A DNA stretch of 64,000 bases from Trachythela sp. YZ-2020 (taxonomy: Eukaryota; Cnidaria; Anthozoa; Malacalcyonacea; Clavulariidae): the NCBI GenBank assembly GCA_016169945.1, contig JADLSH010000113.1:1488001-1552000 (forward strand), given 5' to 3'. Below, one piece after another: positions 41,401 through 53,400 of this stretch. A model generated the notes under the pieces. That model worked only from the letters and a program-made list of their open reading frames with translations. It did not search any database and was not told where the DNA came from. Every line of letters starts with the position of its first letter. Position 1 is the stretch's first letter. The position numbers and the translations under genes were made by a program.

Positions 41401-44400
41401 CATTCTTGTTGTATCATGGCTGTGACAGACCTGTTAGAACAACCTGGTAACGAGTCTGATAATGCCATCAAGCTTGTTACAAGTTGTTACCAGCTTGTTC
41501 CAAACTTGTTACAACAACTGGGAACAAGCAGTGCGAAGACAACTTGTTGACAGCTTGTGAACAGATTTGTAACCAACTTGTTTGCAGACTTGTTACAATT
41601 TGTGCGTTTTTACGCGTGTAGATAATACACAGCGTAAAAATCACACATCTTGTCAACAAGATGTGTTCGCAACAGATTGGTAGCAAGCTTGTCAACAAGT
41701 TGTAACAATGTTGTTATTTTATCAAGTTGCAACAAGATTGTCACTCACGACTTGTTAACAAGTTGTTGAATTGCAGGACGATAACAAGTTGTTGGAACAG
41801 CTTGTGACAAGTCTGTTGAGTCAACAACCTTGTAGCAAGTTGTCAACAAGCCGTTGACAACTTGTCAACAAGTTGGGAACAAGCAGTGCGAACACATCCT
41901 GATAACAAGTTGTTGAAACAGCATTTGTACAAGTCTGCTGCAAGTTGTACGTTTTTGACGTGTGTAGTCAACGACTAACCTTGCCCTCATCCTTTATGTC
42001 ACGTCGTCTCGCCCAGACTAGAACCAGACAGTACAAAACCAAGACGGAACAGAACACACTCAAAATGGTGATGTAATTTCTAGGATCTTGTATTCGTTCT
42101 GCGATATTTGCCAAACTGATAGAATTAGGAGGAACTACCACGCTGCCTCCGAACCATGTTAGGTGATTGCATTCACAGTGTGTTGTTGTCGTGGTACTTC
42201 GTAGACCGACCTAAAAATAAGAGTGAATTTAAGGAAGGAAGTTTGTATTTTGGTTTTTCATTGATACCTTTGAAACGCCTTAGTTTGATACAGGCTTGGC
42301 GTTTCTGTTGCACAGTGGTTAACGCGTGCATGTACACACGTAAAAACGCAACGTTGTAACAAGCCTACAGCAGACTTGTACCAATGCTGTCTCAACAACT
42401 TGTTATCAGGATGTGTTCGCACTGCTTGTTCCCAGCTTGTTAACAAGTTGTCAAAGGCTTGTTGACAACTTGCTACAAGGTTGTTGACTCAACATACTTG
42501 TTACAAGTTGTTCCAACAACTTGTTATCGTCCTGCAATTCAACAACTTGTTAACAAGTTTTGTGAGTGACAACCTTGTAGCAACTTGATAAAATGACAAC
42601 ATTGTTACAACTTGTTGGCAAGCTTGCTACAAGTCTGTTGCGAACACATCTTGTTGACAAGATGTGAGATTCTCACGTGTGTACACGAAACGTCTAGTAC
42701 CATGATCACGTGCACCCCGCATGACCAATAACTCTCTAATTATCGTACCTTGCAACCATTGGACCTCCACTTGCCTCTGGTAAAATTCCAATAATAACAA
42801 CCGATTTCCCGGAAAGACAGCGAGTACTCTATCCCGTTAGCTTTGCCCGCCCGACGGAACGACAAACTCTCAAATTCAACACTGACATAATACGTTCCAA
42901 GACCCGGAAGTTCGCGCCATGTCAAGGAAACTGGAAACGAGGAAGTGGTCGAGACAATTAGTTCACTTCCGGTTACCACTGATTGGTTGGCACTACGTAT
43001 ACGCATGCGTAATTGGCCTTTGTTATCCGCGGTGATCTGGGGAATAGTGAGCATAATGGCCGAGTTGCTTCTGGTCGTGTTGATCTGATAAAGGTCTGGG
43101 TCAGATTCTTCTGTGAGTGCTGCGATGTATGGAGCGAGGGATTGGGACGAGTCTAGGGTCGAGTCTTGAGTGGGGGATTGGGACGAATTTTGGGCTGAGT
43201 TTTGAAGAAGGGGCTGGGTCGGGTGTTGAGTAGGGGATTGGGACGAGACTTGACGCTCCAGTAAAATGTTGAATGGTTCTGCTAAGTTCGTCATTTCAAG
43301 TTGATTTCCTTGAGTGTCAATCAATACCAAGGAAGCGACGCCAGTCGTTGGCCTGACATTTTGAGATGAGGTTTGCCACAAGAAAGGATCGTTTAACATC
43401 GATATCATCTGAAAGATATAGAAAAACTATTTTATAAGTCTTATGAATAATACCTCGTTTACACAATAAATATTGCATCCGAATAACGAATAAGATCCCG
43501 TTTTCATGAGATCAAAACAACACGATTTTGTTTCGGTCAAAGTGCTGTCCCTAGTCACTGTTTATAAGAGACCGGGATGAAGTGTCGTCTCTAGTCACTG
43601 TTTACATAAGACTTGTTTCAAACATTGTTCAGACTGGTTTGAAGTAATTCCTCAAGCTACACCGAATCATAATCGACGTCTCCAGGCCGGGACGAATTGG
43701 GGCCCGCAGTAATTGGCGTTGTATTGCAGTCACCCTACATAGATGTGCTGAGTCTAATTTTCATTCATATTATATTGTCTATATTGAATGTCAGCTATTG
43801 GCGAAGGCTAATAAATAAAAAATAAAAATATTCCGGAGCGGGATATATTAGTGTAAAACGCTGATGTTAAACAACTACAGTGGACAAGATTAATAACATT
43901 ATATTTATGTGGATTGCATATTCGAAATACGCGAAATACACTGTGGATATGTTGTACAATTTTGGGCTGCAGGTTCGATTCCTGCTGGAGGACCTAAAAT
44001 GACATCGAATTCTCATCCACGAAAAACTTTGAGCATCGATCTATCCATGAAAACATTTGTGATGCAATCAACCCTCAATACTCACTTTACTACTAACAAA
44101 TGATCCTTGAATAGGCTTTAAGTTTCTTGGAACCATGAATTCCGTGATCTGTTTGGGCACGGCGAGACGTGTTCCCGGAAACTCGGCAATAAAATGTTTC
44201 TGGACAACAATGGTGAACAAAGATGTGGTCAAAATAATCGCGGATTCTCCAGGTTTTGTCTGATGGAGCAGAGTGTCTCCTAGTTTGTTGATCGCAAGCA
44301 ATAAAGCTTCGTTGATTTTGTTAAGCTGAAAAATAAACGCAGAGTTAAGCCCCGGTAAAACGCATATGAGAGTTGATGAGAGTTGATGAGAGTTGATGAG

Positions 44401-47400
44401 AGTCGATGAGAGTTGATGAGAGTCGATGAGAGTGCATGAGAGTTGATGAGAGTCGATGAGAGTTGATGAGAGTTGATGAGAGTTGATAAGAGTTGATGAG
44501 AGTCGATGAGAGTTGATGAGAGTCGATGAGAGTTGATGAGAGTCAATGAGTGTCGATGAGAGTTGATGAGAGTCGATGAGAGTCAATGAGAGTTGATGAG
44601 AGTTGATGAGAGTCGATGAGAGTCAATGAGAGTCGATGAGAGTTGATGAGAGTCGATGAGAGTCGATGAGAGTTGATGAGAGTTGATGAGAGTTGATGAG
44701 AGTCGATGAGAGTCAATGAGAGTTGATGAGAGTTGATGAGAGTCGATGAGAGTTGATGAGAGTCGATGAGAGTTGATGAGAGTCAATGAGAGTCGATGAG
44801 AGTCAATGAGAGTCGATGAGAGTCGATGAGAGTCGATGAGAGTCGATGAGAGTCGATGAGAGTCGATGAGAGTTGATGAGAGTCAATGAGAGTCGATGAG
44901 AGTCGATGAGAGTTGATGAGAGTCGATGAGAGTCAACGAGAGTCGACGAGAGTCGATGAGAGTCGATGAGAGTTGATGAGAGTCGATGAGAGTTGATGAG
45001 AGTCGATGAGAGTTGATGAGAGTGCATGAGAGTTGATGAGAGTCAATGAGAGTCGATGAAAGTTGATGAGAGTTGATGAGAGTTGCAACTCTCGCTCGCG
45101 TTTGACCACCAACTCTCATCGACTCTCAACAACTTTGAGGTGGTTCAAATTTTTATGAGAGTTGATGAGAATTTTTGCTCGTTTGACAGGTACGCGTGGA
45201 AATATCCAGTCAACTCTCATGCAACTCTTGTTCTCGATCGTTTGACCGGGACATTACGGCCAGATTATATGAGGTCTGTTCGTGTACTGTGGTTAGTGAA
45301 TGTGTCTTTCACTTCTCTGACCGGGGTTCGATTCCTGCAATATGCAGTTGTCCGATTATAATTTTGCCGAGGCTGGTAGTCAGATATGAGAAGAACTCGA
45401 AGGCATGGTGCCAGTGTAAGTCTAACGAAGATTCGGCGGTGGAGTAGGATACAACTACCTGAATAATACAACTTCGACGTTTCGAGCGAAGGCCCTTCGT
45501 CTGGAAGTTAGTAAGTCAAATATTAAGTGAAATATTCAGATAGTTCGTCGCTATTAACTTCCAGACGAAGGGCCTTCGCTCGAAACGTCGAAGTTCTTAT
45601 TGTATTTTTCAGGTAGTTTTATCCTACTCCACCGCCGAATCAGATGTGAGAAGAGTGTGTCCACTTTCTTGATGGCAAGCAATGATGTTTCATTTTGTTC
45701 AGCTGAAGAAAAGAATGTAGAGTTACACCCAGATTATACGGGTAGAAGGGACAATGTGCCCACAATGTAACTATCTTGTTATATACTTACCTCCGAGTGT
45801 TGTGACGTTGAGTTACCAAGCAGCGAAACAGCTGACATCAACAACGAGAGAGCAGTTGCCAGTTTCTCAGCTATATTCTTGACTTCGGTCTTTGATATTA
45901 AATGAAGACTTTGGGTAATGTTCAGGTAGATCGTCGAAGCATGTAACTAGATATTTACAAAAACTCATTAAACAAAAACGAAATCCATACTTAGCATCAT
46001 TATTACATAATTATATAAGATTATAGCATACACACGTAAAAGCCTCACATCTTGTCAACAAGATGTGTTCGCAACAGACTTGTAGCAAGCTTGTGAACAA
46101 GTTGTAATAATGCTGTCATTTTATCAATTTGCTACAAGGTTGTCACTCACAACTTGTCAACAAGTTGCTGAATTGCAGAACGGTAGCAAGTGGTTGGAGC
46201 AAATTGTAACAAGTATGGTCAGTCAACAACCTTGTAGGAAGTTGTCAACAAGGCGATGAAAACTTGTCAACAAGCTGGGAACAAGCAGTGGGAACACATC
46301 CCGATAACAAGTTGTTAAAACAGCATTGGTACAAGTCTGCTACAGGTTTGTTACAAAAAGCATTGTATGACATTTCCCAACCTGTGAATCGAGGTTTAAC
46401 TCTGAAGGAACGCTGACAACAGCCAACATTGCTTCAACTGTCTGTTTGGTTACAACACCATCTGAGCAGCAGAGCTTCTTAAGATTACCTAGGATTCTTT
46501 CACGGATCTGAAGCGATATAAAATGATGTACTATTAGTAAGTGTTACAGGGCAGCAGATGGTGGTCAACTTCAGAAATGGCGACATTTTATAAGAGAAAG
46601 AGAATTTAACTAAATCTTTCAAATTCATTTACTTGACACCAAATACAAGGCTAATATATATAATGAAAAGAGTTAACATTATTTTCTCACTCTGATAACT
46701 CAGTTGATCACCATCTGCAGCACGATAGTGCTTTGTGAAAACCATCTGTATGATACTCTTAACAGAGGGATTGTTAGAAAATATGACGAAACAAATACCT
46801 CAGTTCGTTTGCTTATTTCTTCAGTCCCATTCGAATTTTCATTCAACAAACCGCTAACAGTTTTTAGGAATTGTACAGCCCCTTGAACGTTACTGTCGTT
46901 TAACATCCTTTCCACTTGGTTGTTGATTTGTTGAGATGAGTTGAAAAATTCTTCAATTTCGTTGTCAGAAAGCGGAAGATTCTGAAAAAAGATTGATTAT
47001 CCTTACTGGATAGCCCTATCAGTTCTAAACTGTTCTCCCTAGAGGTCCAGTAAGGATCATCTCTTATTGTTCCTGTGTTACTCCAGGAGGAAACCTAAAC
47101 TAAACTAACTTTATTTATACTGGATAGCCCTATCAGTTCTAAACTGTTCTCCCTAGAGGTCCAGTAAGAGTCATCTCTTATTGTTCCTGTGTTACTCCAG
47201 GAGGAAACCTAAACTAAACTAACTTTATTTATACTGGATAGCTCTATCAGTTCTAAACTGTTCTCCCTAGAGGTCCAGTAAGAGTCATCTCTTATTGTTC
47301 CTGTGTTACTCCAGGAGGAAACCTAAACTAAACTAACTCTATTTATACTGGATAGCCCTATCAGTTCTAAACTGTTCTCCCTAGAGGTCCAGTAAGAGTC

Positions 47401-50400
47401 ATCTCTTATTGTTCCTGTGTTACTACAGGAGGAAACCTAAACTAAACTAACTTTATTTATACTGGATAGCTCTATCAGTTCTAAACTGTTCTCTCTAGAG
47501 GTCCAGTAAGAGTCATCTCTTATTGTTCCTGTGTTACTCCAGGAGGAAACCTAAACTAAACTAACTTTATTTATACTGGATAGCCCTATCAGTTCTAAAC
47601 TGTTCTCCCTAGAGGTACAGTAAGAGTCATCTCTTATTGTTCCTGTGTTACTACAGGAGGAAACCTAAACTAAACTAACTTTATTTATACTGGATAGCTC
47701 TATCAGTTCTAAACTGTTCTCCCTAGAGGTCCAGTAAGAGTCATCTCTTATTGTTCCTGTGTTACTACAGGAGGAAACGTAAACTAAACTAACTTTATTT
47801 ATACTGGATAGCCCTATCAGTTCTAAACTGTTCTCCCTAGAGGTCCAGTAAGAGTCATCTCTTATTGTTCCTGTGTTACTTCAGGAGGAAACCTAAACTA
47901 AACTAACTTTATTTATACTGGATAGCTCTATCAGTTCTAAACTGTTCTCCCTAGAGGTCCAGTAAGAGTAATCTCTTACTGATCCAGTGTTACTACAGGA
48001 GGAAACATAAACTAAACTAACTTTATTTATACTGGACATCTCTATCAGAAAGCTGGTTAAAGTTAACTCATTCTTTTTTCTGTGGTTGAAATACACTGTA
48101 TTAAACCAACTAACCTTTACTGACAAAAATATGATGGTCGATTCTCCCAAGCTATCTTTGATAACAACCTTAACACTGATAACAAAATCCCGTTCTTGCT
48201 CGCCCGCTCCAAAGAAAGTCATCCCTGAAACTGAACTTAGTCCAAAATAAAACAAATTGTATTTTGCGCCGTCGGTTGAATACCAATACTCATAGCTCAG
48301 CGGTTGATCCTTATCATACCATGCGTAGCAGGCGGTTTGAAAAGCATTTAGTTGGGTAGCGCTTTCATGAGGTTTGACGTGACAGTAGCCAGCCTTTAGA
48401 ATATCATTAGTTCTAAACTCATAACTGGTATGTCCGCTAATATTTTGAGGCAGGCTTGTAGCATTTACTTGTATTTTGTACATGGTATTGGGTTGTAAAG
48501 TATAGGCTGGAATATATAGCTTTCTTAAGTCGAGGGTAAGGTTTTTTATTTCATATTCGGTTGTAGAGTTGAGGTGAGAAGATATTTTTAAAACTCGCCA
48601 AGACCAGCTAAGGTTGGGTATAGATGAACATTGCGGGCACATTGGGATTATTTTGGTCTCTTTGGTGTATAGGACGGACTGCTTGTTGTCTTGAGACGAA
48701 CTAAAAGTTTAAAAAGAAGAAATGAGATCACTTAAAGGATAAGCAATTTTGAGAAAGATAAAATGGGTAAAAGGCAAATGACTTTAACTTTATACTGGAT
48801 AGCTCGATCACTTCTAAGCTATCCTCCCTAAGGTAGGGTCATCCCTTATCGGTCTAGCGTTACTACAGGAGGAAATCTTAACTAAACTTTATTTATACTG
48901 GATAGCTCTATCAGTTCTAAACAGTTCTTCCAAGAGGTACATTAACGGTCATTCCTTAATAGTCAAGTGTTACCACAGGAGGAAAATTAAACTAATCTAA
49001 CTCTATTTATAGTATGATCGTAGCTCCATTAATTCTGAACTGTTTTCCCTAGAAGTTAATAAGGGACATCCGTTATTGGTCCTGTGATAGTGGGGTTACT
49101 GCAGTAGAGGAAACAGGAGTACCCGGAGAAAGTCTGCGGTGTTTGGTAGGATGAAATTGGAAGCAAGCTTCTCACATGTGACTGAGATGAAATTATAATC
49201 AGACAACTGCATATTGTAGTAATTGAACTCCGGTCACAGAGGTGAAAGGCACATGCCCTAACCACTGTGTCCCTGCTCATATATATGGCGCCTTAATTCA
49301 AAGGCTAAACTCTTCAAGCTACAACCTAAATAGAACTCACGTTAGGCACATATCCAAAATCGTGTTGCCAAAACCAAACTTGACTTTTTGCGATTCCACG
49401 CCCTGCCTTACTCCGTCAGCGACTCGCACAACGAACTCGTACATTTCTCCGACATTGAAAGAGTTTCCGGGAATTTGGACCACTGAAGTATTCCTCCGAA
49501 TTTGGCTTCCAAAACACGTGACATTGAACGCGTGATCACAAAACCACTCGTATGCGACGTCATCTGAGCCTGCGATCACCGTAGCATTCATGATCAGCGG
49601 TTCACCAACAGAAACCATGCGCGTCGTACCACACGCGATGCGCACATTTAGCCTTTCCAAAACTTTACTAAAATAGCCAATACGAGTTAGCGATGAGCCG
49701 TCCATACAATTTTCCACGATGACTTGAACTTTGTAATCGCCAGTACTTATATGGTTTGAAGAGAACTGGAATATGGCTCCGTCGACGCTGGTCAGTCCTA
49801 TGGGCAGTCTGTCTGGGATTCCTGAATCCAATCTTACAACTTTCCAGCTATATTTAAGTTGGGGTTCCTTAGAGCAATCCGATAACGTTTCCACTGCCAT
49901 TACAATTTCCACTTTGCCTGAAAATTTGCTTGGATTCGTAATATCCTCAGAAGCACCATACAAAATAGCGGATTTCAATTTACATGTATCGTTTATAAAC
50001 ACCAAAACGTTTTTCGTACTATTCGGTCCAACCATACTAAACACTAAAACACTTAGATTATAAAACCCAGGCTTAGCATATAGATGATATACCGAAATAT
50101 TCTTCCCCAATTCGCGAACTTTGCCTACGTTCGGCCCCGAACTATCTCCGAAGTTTATCGAGTAGCTTACGTCCGTCCCCGAGTCGATAGCGAACAGGAG
50201 ATCCACTCGCTTGCTGAGAGGTTTTTGGTAAACGAAAGCTTGAAGGCCTGAAATTAGATCTTGAACAGTAGCAGTGATCCTTGCAGTTTGGTTCCGGGTT
50301 AAGGTTGAAACTAGGACACTAAACTCGCCTGGTTCGTTGAATATGTATGAAATACTGTTGTTGGTGTTTGTTAGGTGGGTGTTATCGATAAACCAAGATA

Positions 50401-53400
50401 GCATAGCAGATGAGGCAACATTTAAAGCATAAAATTTCACCGCCTTGCCAACAGCAGCATATTGAGGTCCGGCGATTTTTAGAGTTTTTGAGGCAGGATT
50501 AATAATCCGGCTCGAAGGACCAGCTTTCGATGGAGATGCGTTAATTTCGCTAGGAATCACCGATACGGTTGGGGTTTGGTTTAAGAAAGTTGCTGAACTT
50601 AAAGTTTGTGATGTAGCTGTAAGACTTGGTGTCTCGTCAATTGCAATAGAACTTGGAACAGGATCGATTGTCCGGCTCGAAGGACCAGCTTGTGATAAAA
50701 ATGCGTTAATCTGGCTGGAAAGCACCGAAACGGTTTTACTTTGGTCTAAAAAAGATGCTGAACTCAAAGTTTGGGATGTAGCTGTATTGCTGCGTATTAT
50801 TTCAGTAGAACTTAGCATCAGAGCGGAGCTATTGGTGCTTATTGAAGCTTGTCCTCGGTTTGAGTTTAAGGGCAAGTTCACAGTAGACAAGACGACGTTT
50901 GGCGAAGAACTGTTGAGGAAACCTCCTTCTGAAAAGACACTCAGGGATTCTTTATCAAATGAAAGCGTTTTAGTTGATGGGAAAATGCCAGTGGCTAATG
51001 ATTCGTCCAACTCTGTGCTTGAAACTTGTGAAAAGCTTGGTATAGGTATATTGGTGCCACTCAATGATTCAACATTATTAGTGCTTGTTATACTTTGTTC
51101 GCTTGTAAAGCTTGCAGAACTAGATTCACCCAGAGTTTGTGTAGAAACAAGTTCGTTTGACAAACTTATTATTGTTGATGTTAGATCGATTGTACCTTTA
51201 TCAATAAGTGTACTGGTTACACCTAAACTCAATATTGTTGAGGGTTCGATGCTTGATGGGAGATGTTGAGCCAGCGATTCTTTGGTGAATGACGTCATGG
51301 TAAAAGACGATGCTATACTTGGTGTAGGTAGAGGTTTAATGCTTGTCGTTGTAATTTCAGACACAAGCCCCGCACTCGAACTTGGGAGCTTTGATACAGG
51401 AACTACGCTGACATTATAAACGGCTTTTTGTGAGGAGATGGCATTTCTCGCGTTCACATTGAGTGTAAAATTACCCAACTTCTTTAATACGCGTTCTATC
51501 TTGCAAATGCCTTTAAAATTTTCGGAGCCGATCGTCCAATCGCAAATAACATCACTGCCATCGAATTTTGCAGTAAACATACAAGTTTCATCGATTATAA
51601 CCTCATTAGAACATTTAGAAACAATCTCCAAACCCTCAACTCTATCCAAAACTCGAACTTCAATCTCGCGATTCATTTCTGGGTGACCTATGGCCTCAAT
51701 GTACACGTCATGGGTTTTATTCTTTGAGCCCGCCATCGGAAATATATGGGTCAGCAGTGTTCCATTTGAAATATTCCCGGATATAGTTAAATCGCCTACC
51801 TTTACTCTAAATGTTGGAAAGTCGATAAATTTTTGCAGAGAGTTTGAAATGTTTATCCCATAATCTGCATACAAGGCGCTTCCGTTAGGATAAGGAGACC
51901 AGTTTAGTATAGGGCTAATGTTTACGGTTTCATTACTAGCAACGGTCAAAGCCGGAAAAATTCGAAATTTCAACGGATTTGGTAAAACATACAACAACAA
52001 AACTAAGTTTTCTTTAGATACAACGTTCCAAGCTCTGACAGCGACGGGCGTTTCGTTCCCGGGTAAAGTGCTACTCTGAAACTCCATTTCAACTTTGGCC
52101 GTGTGATAGTCTTTGTGATCGATTATCCATCTATATCCTACATGGTCCCCATATGCTCTGGAGGTCCAGCATGTCTGCGCATGCGTGTAGGCAAACGAGG
52201 CAAAACGTAACGAAGCTTTGAAATCGGAAATATTCCGTCGGACGCTGATCGTGACGTTTTCGGAAATCGTCGACACCTCGTTAGAGCAATTCACAAGGAA
52301 GGTTAGATCGTCTGGGATATCGTGCGGGTACTGGAAACTAGATACCATGCCTTCAAATTCATCCGCGTTGGTTCGGTTTTTCTGCACTGTATAATTAACA
52401 GAGCCCGAGATGTTGACCACATTTCCGATAAGTAACCAATCACAGGTAGCGTTTGTCCCACGTGACAGTTCAAACCCTAGCGACCGTGAAGTGTTAATTC
52501 TTATAATGCCTTTGTAGCTGAATTGTAGTCCCGAAATTGGTGTCTGAATGGTTACAACGTTTCGAAAAGTTGTTACTAAACTTTCCAATACGCGAATTGT
52601 AATCCCTAGAGGTAATACTCCAGGGTTCGTAAATCGTATAAAGATCCTAGTCTCGTAGGGTACAAAACCGTATAGGGAAATTTTTTGGAATATATTATAA
52701 CTTGAGGTTGAGTTTGTGTGTGATTGACGTACTGGGACCGAGGTCGCGTTTGGTGAAGTACTGGTACCAAATGTCGAAGAATCGGAGCTATGTGATTGGT
52801 CGATGGTGTAGCCTATGACGTCACCAGGTTGGGCCTCAAACACGTCATCATTGGGTAGAGCAAGGAAATTGTAGCCCGAGCCCACGGTTAGTGATACATT
52901 GTGTACAGCGGTGAGCTCTGTGATTGCTGGGTAATATGACGAATTAAGTAGGGTGTTGGTGAAACTTTGGAAGCAAATACTTGTATTGGAAGAGGTATTA
53001 TATCCCGGTGTAAGACAAGAAAGATTGCCAATGGCCTCGCTAGATACATTGTTCGATCCACCAACAGGTCGGAAAACCTGGAACAAAAAACAATTAATGT
53101 TGGTTACTTCAATAAGCAATCCAATCACGATCCAGTGATCGGAATGTTCCATTGTCTTTTCATTGTTTTGAAAATCCCACTGTTCTATATTGTCCCACGG
53201 GACAATATTTGCTGCAACTTGCAAAGCAATTTCTGCACAGAGCAATGTTATGTAGAAATGTACGCACAGAAAAACAGCGAACATGGCCCGCGTTTCACTC
53301 CACTGATATAATCATTCTAATTCATTTCTTTGTTGCTTTCTGGGCATGTTTAGCAAGAAAAATATCGGCAAAGTAAAACGAGATTCATGCTCACAATTTC

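Larger units (their letters stand above)
48115..53077 (-). other. PKD/Ig-like, Ser/Thr-rich and REJ region of the PKD1-like gene (exons 5-6)
   Basis: Exon 5 (49341-53077, 3.7 kb) starts in Asn/Ser/Thr-rich ectodomain with many N-glycosylation sequons. A long Ser/Thr linker contains two near-identical 40-residue repeats (TATSQTLSSASFLDQS and TATSQTLSSATFLNQT blocks). Two PKD-type folds follow (AVGKAVKFYALNVASSAMLS with WFIDNTHL and FNEPGEFSVLVSTLT; YSINFGDSSGP with VYHLYAKPGFYNLSVLVFS). The REJ module then begins at CKLKSAILYGASEDITNP and continues into exon 6 (MCPQCSSIPNLSWSWRVLK). The split of the large exon from its neighbours is phase 0 upstream and phase 2 downstream. Confidence 0.85.

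Noticed and set aside
44068..45119. Long minus-strand open frames with TLIDSHQLSS-type repeats
   Set aside because: They are translations of the 10-bp minisatellite in a polycystin intron; all frames of a 10-bp repeat stay open easily. Only 44086-44325 of this stretch is a real exon.
44365..48048. CRISPR-like regularly spaced repeats
   Set aside because: The genome is eukaryotic; these are contiguous tandem satellites with no repeat-spacer alternation.
47893..48642. Minus-strand open frame extending into the 114-bp array
   Set aside because: Only 48115-48700 is coding (polycystin exon 6, donor at 48114). The extension is intronic array sequence.
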